Source of the DNA: Phytohabitans houttuyneae
GTDB lineage: Bacteria > Actinomycetota > Actinomycetes > Mycobacteriales > Micromonosporaceae
Direction of reading: 5' to 3'
Length of the DNA: 64,000 nt
NCBI RefSeq assembly: GCF_011764425.1
Contig: NZ_BLPF01000004.1
Location: 186,001 to 250,000 of the forward strand
The translations under genes and the position numbers were made by a program. The notes under the pieces are model-generated. The model did no database searches. It saw only the letters and a list, made by a program, of their open reading frames with translations, and was not told the origin of the DNA. This document shows positions 43,470 through 51,328 of this stretch, in pieces (within the stretch, counting starts at the first letter, position 1; every line of letters begins with the position of its first letter).

Positions 43470-44182
43470 CTGCGGCGACCGCCTCGGGTCCGCCGTTGCT
43501 GGTCGCGGAGGTGTTTGGCCCAACGTTGCAGGGCGAGGGGCCGAGCTGCGGCCAGCAGGCGTTGTTTGTGCGGTTGTCGCGCTGCAACCTGTCCTGCCCC
43601 AGCTGCGACACCCCCTACACCTGGGATCGGTCGCGGTTCGACCTTCGCCAGCACACCGAGCGGCGTACGGCGGCATCGCTGATCTCCTGGGCGCTGGCCT
43701 ACCCGACCCCGCTGGTGGTGATCAGCGGCGGCGAGCCCCTACTCCAGCAGGACCGCATCCTGCCAATCGTGGCCGCGTGGACGGCGGCGGGACGACGCGT
43801 CGAGATCGAAACGAACGGCACCGTCAGCCCATCGCCGGAGCTTGTGGACCAGGTCGCGGCGTTCAACGTCTCCCCGAAACTGGCGGCCTTCGCCGCCGAC
43901 CGTGACGTCGACCGTCGGATCAACCCGGCCGCCCTGGCGGCGCTGGCCGCGTCCGGGAAATCGGTGTTCAAGTTCGTGGCCGGCAGCATCGGCGATCTCG
44001 ACGAGATCGGCGACCTCGTCACGCGGTTCGGGCTGGCCCCGGTGTGGGTGATGCCCGAAGGCATCACCAGCGAGGTCATCGTGGCCCGGATGCGGGACCT
44101 GGCCGATGCGGTGGTGGCCCGGGGCTGGAACCTGACCACGCGCCTGCATGTGCTGCTGTGGGAGGACACCCGTGGCCGCTGA
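43466..44182 (+). CDS. queE: 7-carboxy-7-deazaguanine synthase QueE (radical SAM)
   Basis: 238 aa. LQGEGPSCGQQALFVRLSRC starts the radical SAM domain; the iron-sulfur motif is CNLSCPSCDTPYTWD (Cys-X3-Cys-X2-Cys). VISGGEPLLQQDRILPIVAA and ETNGTVSP follow, as in QueE. Turns CPH4 into CDG. The reverse-transcriptase gene starts inside its 3' end, so the two are translationally linked. Confidence 0.95.
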   Translation: MTAATASGPPLLVAEVFGPTLQGEGPSCGQQALFVRLSRCNLSCPSCDTPYTWDRSRFDLRQHTERRTAASLISWALAYPTPLVVISGGEPLLQQDRILPIVAAWTAAGRRVEIETNGTVSPSPELVDQVAAFNVSPKLAAFAADRDVDRRINPAALAALAASGKSVFKFVAGSIGDLDEIGDLVTRFGLAPVWVMPEGITSEVIVARMRDLADAVVARGWNLTTRLHVLLWEDTRGR

Positions 44183-45131
44183 CACCGGATCGCCAGGTGG
44201 GCTTGGACGGGGCCGTCGTTCCCGCCGTACCGAGCCGCGCGTGTCGGGAAGCGGCCCTACGGGCGTGATGCGTAGCGGGATCGTTCCTGCCGTCCAAGCA
44301 ACCTCGACGATAGTGCATCCGCCGCCGGCCGCGCACTCCCTGATGCCGTACCTCGTGGACGTCCGGCATCTGATGGCCGCCGCGCGGCTGTGCATGCGTC
44401 GCGCGTCGGCGCCCGGCGTGGACGGGCTCACCTGGGCCGGCTACCGCCAGGGCCTACGCGACCGCCTCGCCGTCCTCGCCGGACAGCTCCGGTCAGGCGA
44501 ATGGACACCGGATCCGCTGCGGGAGGTTGCCATCACTGCGTTCACCGGGAAGGTGTTCACGGCGGCGATACCCACGGTGCAGGACCGCATCGTGCACCGC
44601 GCGATGCGGCTGGCTCTTGATCCGATCCTCGAACAGCGGGTGTTGCGCGACTGGGTGTCGGCGTACCGGCCCGGCCGCAACCGGATCACCGCACTACGCC
44701 AAGCCGACGTCCACATCGGTGCCGGACGAGCGTGGCTCGCGGACATCGACGTCGCCGGAGCATCGGCCGGCGGCAACGTCGGGCAGTTCGTGGACTGGCT
44801 CGCCGCCTACGTCACGGACGGGACGTTCCTGGCGGTGTTCCGCCGTGCCCTGCTCGGGTTGCCCACACCGCTGGTGCCCGGCAGTGGACTGTGGCCGGTG
44901 CTGTTCCACCTGCGACTGTCGCAGGCCGACGCGGTCCTCGACGGCCGACCGCTGGTGCGGTTCGCCGACAACTACATCGCCTTTACCACCAGCCGAGCCG
45001 AAGCCGTCGAAGCGTTCGACGCGATCACCGCCGCGCTCGCACTTGTGGACCTGGAACCGAATGCACGCAAGAGCAGCATCCGGCCACCGCACCTGGCCAA
45101 CCCGGAAGACCTCTTCCTCATCGACGGCTGA
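44172..45131 (+). CDS. divergent group-II-intron-like reverse transcriptase
   Basis: 319 aa from GTG 44172, chosen because GGAGGA lies 8 nt upstream; it overlaps queE by 11 nt. RT blocks in order: RRASAPGVDGLTW (RT1, IDG-type), AITAFTGKVFTAAIPTVQDR IVHRAM (RT2, GK.R.L.IPTV.DRI), WVSAYRPGRN, motif A LADIDVAGAS (Asp191 kept, the FFD tail lost), GLPTPLVPGSGLWPVLFHLR (motif B position), motif C VRFADNYIAF (residues 264-267, usual YADD now FADN). No maturase X or endonuclease domain. The loss of the second motif C Asp and of FFD questions ordinary DNA synthesis, although GDN occurs in active negative-strand RNA polymerases. Placement within a preQ0 operon is the oddity. Confidence 0.8.
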   Translation: MAADTGSPGGLGRGRRSRRTEPRVSGSGPTGVMRSGIVPAVQATSTIVHPPPAAHSLMPYLVDVRHLMAAARLCMRRASAPGVDGLTWAGYRQGLRDRLAVLAGQLRSGEWTPDPLREVAITAFTGKVFTAAIPTVQDRIVHRAMRLALDPILEQRVLRDWVSAYRPGRNRITALRQADVHIGAGRAWLADIDVAGASAGGNVGQFVDWLAAYVTDGTFLAVFRRALLGLPTPLVPGSGLWPVLFHLRLSQADAVLDGRPLVRFADNYIAFTTSRAEAVEAFDAITAALALVDLEPNARKSSIRPPHLANPEDLFLIDG

Positions 45132-45147
45132 AAGGAGGCGTTGCCCC

Positions 45148-45720
45148 ATGCCCGACTCCACGGCCGAGACGGTCCACTGGGTGTTGGTTCCCGGCGGCAT
45201 CTGCCGCTACGGCGACGCCGCCAAGCCCCGCGTCGTGGCTGACCTGCTCGTCGCACGGACTCCGCTGACGGCGCGTCAAACCAGTCACGACGATCGCGCC
45301 GCCCTCCCGGTCACCGGCGTCGACCATGCCGAGGCCGTCCGTCTGGCGGCCGAGGTCGGCGGCCGGCTGCCCACGTCGGTGGAGTGGGAATGGATCGCCG
45401 CCGGGTCAGAACGCCGCCCGTACCCGTGGGGCGAGGCGCCTTGGACACCCGAGCGGGCCGTACTGACCGCTGAGGGCAGCACGCTGTACGGACCGCAACC
45501 GGTCGGCCAGCATCCCGCCGGAGCCACCCCGGACGGGGTGCTCGACCTCGCCGGCAACGTCTGGGAATGGACTGCCAGCCAGGTCATGGGAGGCGGATAC
45601 ATCATCCGCGGCGGCTCCTACGCCTCCAAGCCGCTGTACGCCCGGACCACGTTCCTCAACGCCGCACCCGCGCAGCGGCGCAGCCCCGGCATCTCCGTAC
45701 GACCGGTGAGAACAGCATGA
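45148..45720 (+). CDS. minimal FGE-sulfatase (C-type-lectin-fold) domain protein
   Basis: 190 aa from ATG 45148, with AAAGGAGG upstream. FGE/SUMF1 pattern: HWVLVPGG, LPVTGVDHAEAVRLAAEVGG, RLPTSVEWEWIAAGSERRPY PWGE, GVLDLAGNVWEWTAS, GGGYIIRGGSYAS and a C-terminal ISVRPV. It is shorter than true FGE, and only one Cys (residue 19) is present. The C-terminal Cys pair needed to oxidise sulfatase Cys is absent, so formylglycine formation is unlikely. A binding or scaffold role is more likely; target proteins of diversity-generating retroelements use this fold and also lie beside an RT. Confidence 0.85.
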   Translation: MPDSTAETVHWVLVPGGICRYGDAAKPRVVADLLVARTPLTARQTSHDDRAALPVTGVDHAEAVRLAAEVGGRLPTSVEWEWIAAGSERRPYPWGEAPWTPERAVLTAEGSTLYGPQPVGQHPAGATPDGVLDLAGNVWEWTASQVMGGGYIIRGGSYASKPLYARTTFLNAAPAQRRSPGISVRPVRTA

Positions 45721-46214
45721 GCAGACAACACATCGAACCGGTCACCCCAGCGAATCCGACTCAGACCGATCCCGCCCGGCAGCTGGTCATCGTCGGCTGC
45801 TCGGCCGAGAAGACCGCCACCCGCGAACCCCTGCCGGCGCTCGAACTCTACGACGGTGGATGTGTCCCGCCGCTGCGCGCACGCCTAGGCCGCCTACCCC
45901 GGCTCCGCGCCCGCGTACGGTTCCTGTCCGCCCAACACGGCCTGATCACCGCCGACACCCCACTGCACACCTATGACCGGCCCCTCGATGCGGCCCGCGC
46001 CGCCGAGCTGCGCCCACCGGTGTGGGCTCGGCTACGGGCGCAGCTGCGGGAGACCGGCATGCCCACCGACATCCTCGTCATCGCCGAACCGCTGTACCTC
46101 GTCCTCATCGCCGATCTACTCGCGGCGCCCGAACGGCCCCGCGTGCACTGGATCCCCGACCACGCCCACGGCTGGCCACACGCAGCCGCCGTCCTCGACC
46201 GTTGGAAGTGGTAG
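45717..46214 (+). CDS. DUF6884-like protein
   Basis: 165 aa, ATGA-coupled to the FGE-like gene. LVIVGCSAEKT near residue 24, ALELYDGGCVPPLRARL, RVRFLSAQHGLITADTPLHT and YDRPL match the DUF6884/YaaA-like pattern (GCS..K, SA.HGL..PD, YD..L). These occur in phage and mobile regions; the biochemical function is unknown. The ordered Cys, Lys, His and Asp residues could form a nucleotide- or base-binding site. Its place after the preQ0 genes makes a 7-deazaguanine-handling role conceivable (inference). Confidence 0.65.
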   Translation: MSRQHIEPVTPANPTQTDPARQLVIVGCSAEKTATREPLPALELYDGGCVPPLRARLGRLPRLRARVRFLSAQHGLITADTPLHTYDRPLDAARAAELRPPVWARLRAQLRETGMPTDILVIAEPLYLVLIADLLAAPERPRVHWIPDHAHGWPHAAAVLDRWKW

Positions 46215-46217
46215 CCC

Positions 46218-47249
46218 ATGGCCAACACCCTGGCGCAGGCCATCGCCGCGCAAGACAACGACCACACCACCATCACCCGCGACTTCCACAAGCGCACCGG
46301 GCTGGACTGGCACGCGCCCACCCCCGCACGTCTCGCGGACGGCAGCCGGCTCAGCGTCGTCATCCCCACCCACAACAACGCCCACAGCCTGCCAGCGGTC
46401 CTCGACGCCCTCGCCGCACAGACCGCCGCCGACGTCGAGGTGATCGTCATCGACGACGCGTCCACCGACACCACACCACAGATCATCCAGGAGCACCCGG
46501 CCGTCGATCTGGCGCTCCGACTTGCCCACAATGTTGGTGGTCCAGCCGCCCGCAACGTCGGCGCGCACCTTGCCGGAGCAGACACCCTCGTTCACATGGA
46601 CGCGGACATGGTCCTGCCAAACCACGTCCTGGCCGACATCGCCGCCCGAGCCCGGCCCGACGTCGTCCTGGTCGGCTTCCGACACAACCTCGCGCACCAG
46701 CTCGGCGACGACAACCGTCCGGTCATCCCCGCCGAAGAACCGGACCTGGAAGCCGACCACCGGGTGCGGTGGAACGCGCCAGCCGGCGTGCCGATGTTCT
46801 ACTCAGGCCAGGTCTACGACCACGCCTTCGTCGGCCGCCCGCTCGATGACACCCAAGATTTCATCGACCTGGGCAACGGGCGCACCTACCACGACTGGGA
46901 CCTGCCGCGCATGGTCGTGACCGCGCTCGTCGCCGTGCCCCACGCCGCGTTCACGGCCGTCGGTGGCTTCCACCCCGGTTTCAGCGCCGACGGGTGGGGC
47001 TGCGATGACACCTACCTTGGGGCCGCGCTCATCGGCCACGGCTGCAAAGTCGTCCCGCTCCGGCAGGCCGGAGGCTGGCACCTCGACCCGCCCGACGCTG
47101 ACGCCGCGTGGAAAGCCAAGTTCGCGACCCTGCCAACCCGGGTCACGCTGTTGCGGCACCTGCTGACCCAACCCGCGCCCACAGCCGAGCAGGAAGACCT
47201 CACCCGGCGGGCCATGGCCCTGATCGAAGAGGCGGCCACGCTGACATGA
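46218..47249 (+). CDS. family 2 glycosyltransferase
   Basis: 343 aa. GT-A fold: LSVVIPTHNNAHSLPAVLDA, VEVIVIDDASTDTTPQIIQE, HNVGGPAARNVGAHLAGADT, the metal site HMDADMVLP, and GGFHPGFSADGWGCDDTYLG, which supplies the acceptor-base Asp pair. Transfers a sugar from a nucleotide sugar to an unknown acceptor. Its stop overlaps the radical SAM start (ATGA). Confidence 0.85.
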   Translation: MANTLAQAIAAQDNDHTTITRDFHKRTGLDWHAPTPARLADGSRLSVVIPTHNNAHSLPAVLDALAAQTAADVEVIVIDDASTDTTPQIIQEHPAVDLALRLAHNVGGPAARNVGAHLAGADTLVHMDADMVLPNHVLADIAARARPDVVLVGFRHNLAHQLGDDNRPVIPAEEPDLEADHRVRWNAPAGVPMFYSGQVYDHAFVGRPLDDTQDFIDLGNGRTYHDWDLPRMVVTALVAVPHAAFTAVGGFHPGFSADGWGCDDTYLGAALIGHGCKVVPLRQAGGWHLDPPDADAAWKAKFATLPTRVTLLRHLLTQPAPTAEQEDLTRRAMALIEEAATLT

Positions 47250-48177
47250 GACGCACCTTCGCCTCCCACCGCTACCTGGTCCACGACCCAGCCACCGGGA
47301 TGACCCACCGCGCCCCCGACCCGCAGCCCACCGGCCGCATCATCCTGGACGACACGATCGTCGCGTCCTGGCCCGTCCCGGCGGCGGCCGACCTTGACCG
47401 GCACACGCCGGCGAGTGTCTGCTGGTCGCCGATCGTGCGATGCAACCTGCACTGCCCCAGTGCCTCGATGACACCACCGTGCCCGAACTCTCCGCCATGG
47501 AACGGCACCGGATCGCCGGCGTACTCGCCGAAGTTGAGCTGCTCGGCGTCGACATTTCCGGCGGCGAGCCGCTGCTGCTACGCGACCTGACCACCCTCGC
47601 ATCGACCATCCGCGACGGTGGGCGCAGCGTCGTCTCGGTGACCACCAACGGCTGGCACCTCGCCCGCCGCGCACCAGAGCTGGCCCGGTGCCTCGACGCG
47701 ATCCGGATCAGTCTCGACGGCCCCGACCCGGCACGCCATGACGCCATCCGAGGCGCGGGCAGTTTCGCCCGAGCCACCGACGGTATCCGCGCCGCGGTCG
47801 CCGAGGGCATCCCCGTGCAGATCCAAACCGTGCTCATGCACCGCACCGCCGAGACCCTGCAAGACCTGGTCGACCTGGCACACGGCATCGGCGCGAATGG
47901 TTTCACCGCCCTGCAGATGCTGCCCATCGGAGCCAGCGCCGCCCTCTCCACCGAAATGCTCACCGATGAGCAAGCCAGGCGAGTGTTCGCCGCGCTGCGG
48001 GTGCCGCCCGGCCTGCGGGTCAGACTGCGCACCCGCGACGCCGCCGGCAACTTCACCGTCATCCGCGCCGACGGCCGAGTGTGGCGCAACACCATCAGCG
48101 CACTGAGCATCGGCGGCCTCCATCCACTGCGCGGCGCCACCGATCTCATCCTGACCAGCAGGGACGGCACCGCATGA
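47246..48177 (+). CDS. radical SAM/SPASM-like enzyme, frameshifted
   Basis: Starts at ATG 47246. The frame breaks exactly in the iron-sulfur motif. The 5' frame reads CWSPIVRCNLHCP and then fails; the 3' frame reads QCLDDTTVPELSAMERHRIA. Adding one C to the C4 run near 47454-47457 gives RCNLHCPQCLDD (Cys-X3-Cys-X2-Cys) and a ~310-aa protein. VDISGGEPLLLRDL, VTTNGWHL and RISLDGPDPARHDAIRG are classical radical SAM strands. The C-terminal part lacks an obvious Cys-rich SPASM cluster. Substrate unknown; position suggests modification of the deazaguanine or sugar product. Confidence 0.8.
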
Positions 48178-48749
48178 CCGACGCCCCCGGCATCGCATCG
48201 AGGCGGTTCCGTCACGAGCGGCTCCTGGTCATGACCCTGCCCGCCTACGAGCACGCCGTCCGCCTGCTCGCCGCTGCCGCCGAGGCCCGGTTCGCGCCGG
48301 TCAGCGCGGTCGTCGCCATCGCTAACGGCGGTCTGGTCCCGGCCGGCGGTATCAGCGGTGTTCTCGACGTCCCGAACTATCGGCTCACCGCCCAACACAA
48401 CCCGACCGACGCGATCTACACCGAAGCCACCGGCCACGTCACCTGCGACCTGAGTCCCCTGGCCGCAGCGCTGGGCGGCCAGCAACTCGGCGGCACCGTG
48501 CTCCTCGTCGACGACATCTGCGGCAGCGGCGCAACCTTCACCGCCGTGCAGTCGGCGCTGCATCCCCACCTGCAACTGGAGACGGTCGTGCGCACCGTCG
48601 CGCTGTGCCGCAACGCCGGCACCAGCCTCGACCCGGACCTGTGGGTGTGGACGGTGGACGACTGGGTGTGCTTTCCCTGGGAGCCACCGTCGCGTACCGA
48701 AGCCGCGGTCGAGGAGTTGCCCATCCTCGAGCGGGTGGAACCAGCATGA
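48174..48749 (+). CDS. purine-type phosphoribosyltransferase
   Basis: 191 aa, ATGA-coupled. VVAIANGGLVPAGGISGVL is the pyrophosphate loop, TVLLVDDICGSGATF (108-122) the PRPP loop, and the end VWTVDDWVCFPWEPP resembles xanthine/hypoxanthine PRTases. Such enzymes join a base to ribose-5-phosphate. Beside a preQ0 pathway the base may be a 7-deazaguanine, as in toyocamycin-type clusters, which also encode a PRTase (established for that pathway; inference here). Confidence 0.8.
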   Translation: MTDAPGIASRRFRHERLLVMTLPAYEHAVRLLAAAAEARFAPVSAVVAIANGGLVPAGGISGVLDVPNYRLTAQHNPTDAIYTEATGHVTCDLSPLAAALGGQQLGGTVLLVDDICGSGATFTAVQSALHPHLQLETVVRTVALCRNAGTSLDPDLWVWTVDDWVCFPWEPPSRTEAAVEELPILERVEPA

Positions 48750-49845
48750 GCACCGTCGCGTTCGTCCTGGTGTCCTGGCGCCCGGACGTCCCCGCCGGCA
48801 TGGAGCGCGCCGTCGCCGCGCACGCCGCAGCTCTGACCAAGGCCGGGCACAAGGCCGTCATCGTGACCGCCGACCCTGCGGCGCCGCGCACCTACCGGGC
48901 CGCGACCGTCACCACGATCACCGCGCTGTGCGGCACGTTCCCCTGCGACGACACCACCCTGCGTACCGCAATCCACCACGGCACGGACGCACTGCGGCGG
49001 GAGCTGGTCACCGTCTTCGCCCGCGAACGAGTCGACGTCGCCGTCTACGTCGACGCGCTCTGGGGCTGGGCAGCATCATGCCCCACCGCCCGCAGACACG
49101 AAACGTCCTCGCGGCCCACGTCATGGGCCACGACACCGATCTCCGCGCCGCACTAGCCCTTGAACCAGCGGCGGTCATCGTTCCGTCCGCGACGGTCCTG
49201 GCGCAGGCCACCGAACGCGGCTACGACAGCTCCACCTGGAAGATCGTCCCCAACACGCTGCTCACCGAGCCCGAACCGCAGCCGCAACGCGTCCGCGACC
49301 ACCTGCACCAGCACGGCCCCATCCGCGTCCTCGCCAGGCTCGGCCCGGAGAAGGGTGTGGCCGCGCTGCTCGCACCCCGCAACCGGCTCGACCGGCCCAT
49401 CGAGGTCGCCCTGGCCAAGGCCCCGTTCGAGGCCACTGCCGGCAGCCAAGACGAACTGCTCCGCAAATGTCAGGCGCTTGCCGCCGACACGCCCGGCGTC
49501 GCCATCCAACCGGGCCTGAACTGGGACGACGTCCTGGCCTGGCTCGGCGGCGCGAGCCTGGTCATCGTGCCTTCCCACGCCGAGACCTTCGGCCTCGTCG
49601 CGCTGGAAGCCATGGCCGCGGGCACGCCGGTCGTCGCGCACGACGTCGGGAACCTGCCCGCCCTCATCGGCGATGGCGGGATACTCGTGCCACACCACCA
49701 CGGCGCGACGGGGCTGTGGCGCGCCTCCCGAGAACTGCTCAGCGACGCGGTAACCTACCGGCGAACCTCACGGGCCGCGTACTACCGCTCGCGGGACTAT
49801 TGGCCCGCCCTTGTCGCTAACCAACTGTTAAAGGTGGTGAGCTGA
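48746..49845 (+). CDS. family 4 glycosyltransferase, frameshifted
   Basis: Start ATG 48746 (ATGA overlap). The 5' frame (STVAFVLVSWRPDVPAGMER ... VDVAVYVDALWG) and the 3' frame (LGSIMPHRPQTRNVLAAHVM ... VVS) join if the G4 run at 49062-49065 had one more G, giving ~366 aa. GT-B features: N-terminal AGMERAVAAHAAALTKAGHK and the C-terminal SLVIVPSHAETFGLVALEAM AAGTPVVAHDVGNLPALIGD (E-x7-E). MshA-like enzymes of this class pair with PIG-L deacetylases; a PIG-L gene is two genes downstream. A rare TTA codon lies near the 3' end (49828). Confidence 0.8.
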
Positions 49846-50717
49846 TGGGCGGATCTGTCCTGCCCTCCGCACCCAACACACCCGCGCTGCTGCTCGTGGA
49901 CGGCCACAACCTGCTCTGGGGCGCCACGTTCGGCTTTCCTGCCGAAATCCGCTCCCGGGACAAGACCCGCCTCCTGACCGGCCTGTTCGGGTTCTTCGCC
50001 CTCCTCCGCGTCGCCATCCGCGAAGACCTACCCGAACCGCCCGAAGTCATCGTGGTCTTCGACGGCCAATACGGCGGCAGCGACCGCCAAACCATCGACC
50101 CGTCCTACAAGGCCCAACGCCCCACCGACGCCGCCGCGCTCGCCCCCATCCAGTTCCTACCCGACGTCAAACGCGGCCTCACCCACTGCGGCATCACCTG
50201 GACCGAACTCGACCACGCCGAAGCCGACGACGTCATCGCCGCCCTCGTCCACACCACCCCGCCACCGCGGCCAATCCTGCTCATGTCCCGAGACCGCGAC
50301 TACTACCAACTCGTCACCGACCGCGTCAGCGTCCTCAACACCAAAATGCGCTCCGGCCACCGCCACATCGGCCCCGCCGACGTCTACGCCCGCTACCAAG
50401 TCACCCCAACCCAATGGGCCGACTACCGCGCCCTGACCGGAGACCCCGCCGACAACATCCCCGGCGTACGAGGCATCGGCGCCAAAACCGCCGCCACCCT
50501 CCTCGCCGACGGACTCACCCTCGACCACCTCGACAAATCAGGCCGACTCGATACCGGCCGAGGCCAAGCCGTCCGCGAACAGTTCGAGCTCGCACTCAAA
50601 TGGCGCGACATGATCCGCCTCGACCACACCATCGCCGTACCCGTAACCCCCACGGGACAAGTCAGCCCGCTGCTGCCGCGCCCAGCCGACGTCATCGAAG
50701 CCCTCGACCTATGGTGA
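49845..50717 (+). CDS. 5'-3' exonuclease / FEN family nuclease
   Basis: 290 aa, TGATG overlap with the GT4 stop. It resembles the N-terminal nuclease domain of DNA polymerase I standing alone: LLLVDGHNLLW, VIVVFDGQYGG, LDHAEADDVIAALV, LLMSRDRDYYQLV, and the helix-hairpin-helix LTGDPADNIPGVRGIGAKTA. All carboxylates for the two-metal site are present. Cuts 5' flaps or RNA/DNA ends. A structure-specific nuclease in this operon argues for a nucleic-acid role for at least part of it. Confidence 0.85.
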   Translation: MGGSVLPSAPNTPALLLVDGHNLLWGATFGFPAEIRSRDKTRLLTGLFGFFALLRVAIREDLPEPPEVIVVFDGQYGGSDRQTIDPSYKAQRPTDAAALAPIQFLPDVKRGLTHCGITWTELDHAEADDVIAALVHTTPPPRPILLMSRDRDYYQLVTDRVSVLNTKMRSGHRHIGPADVYARYQVTPTQWADYRALTGDPADNIPGVRGIGAKTAATLLADGLTLDHLDKSGRLDTGRGQAVREQFELALKWRDMIRLDHTIAVPVTPTGQVSPLLPRPADVIEALDLW

Positions 50718-51328
50718 CCTCATCCATCCTGTTGACCGTGATGGCCCACCCCGACGACGCGGAACTCTGGGCCGGCGGCGCCATCGCACGCCACGTCCAA
50801 ACCGGCGGGTCGGCGACAGTCGCCGTCACGAAACACGACCCGATCCGGGCCAGCGAGGCCACCAACGGCGCACAGATCCTCGGCGCTGACATTTACCTCG
50901 ACGACGAACTCACGCCTGCCACCATCAGCACGCTGCTGACCGAAGTCCGACCGGACATCGTCATCACCCACTCGACCGACGACATCCACCCCGAACACCG
51001 GCAATGCGCCGAACGCGTCCTCGCCGCGCTACCCGACATCGTCATCACCACCGGACACCCAAGTCGGGTCTACCACTGCGACAGCTACAACAACCTCGAC
51101 CAACACGGCAAACCGCTGCACCTGCCCACCATCATCGACATCACCGATCAATGGCCAACCAAGACCGCCGCTCTGAAAGCCCACACATCACAACCGATCG
51201 TCAACCACTTCGGGCCAATGTCCGAAACCCTGTCGCGACTCCACGGCATGCGAATCGGCACCACGCACGCCGAAGCCTTTCGCCCCCTGCCCGTCCTCGG
51301 CCGCCTGCCGGCCACCGAAAGTCTCTGA
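50711..51328 (+). CDS. PIG-L family deacetylase
   Basis: 205 aa from ATG 50711, overlapping the nuclease by 7 nt. LTVMAHPDDAELWAGGAIAR is the zinc motif AHPDD, and ITHSTDDIHPEHR gives the third zinc ligand and catalytic region. ASEATNGAQILGADIYLDD is the family's R..E....LG helix variant. Removes N-acetyl groups from GlcNAc-type sugars (MshB, LmbE family). With the GT4 it suggests glycosylation by GlcNAc followed by deacetylation. Last gene of the coupled run. Confidence 0.85.
   Translation: MVTSSILLTVMAHPDDAELWAGGAIARHVQTGGSATVAVTKHDPIRASEATNGAQILGADIYLDDELTPATISTLLTEVRPDIVITHSTDDIHPEHRQCAERVLAALPDIVITTGHPSRVYHCDSYNNLDQHGKPLHLPTIIDITDQWPTKTAALKAHTSQPIVNHFGPMSETLSRLHGMRIGTTHAEAFRPLPVLGRLPATESL

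Noticed and set aside
41758-44182. Queuosine tRNA modification pathway or Dpd DNA-modification system
   Set aside because: No queF, queA/queG, TGT or DpdA gene is seen; only the preQ0 part is present, so neither pathway can be claimed from this window.
44172-45131. Group II intron
   Set aside because: No maturase or endonuclease domain, no intron domain V/VI hairpin recognised, and the gene is overlap-coupled to queE, so it is not an inserted ribozyme.
45560-45720. Diversity-generating retroelement variable repeat at the end of the FGE-like gene
   Set aside because: No second near-copy of this segment was seen around the RT, the RT lacks the DGR motif B, and the codons here show no adenine-rich NNY bias. 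Kept only as a hypothesis in findings.
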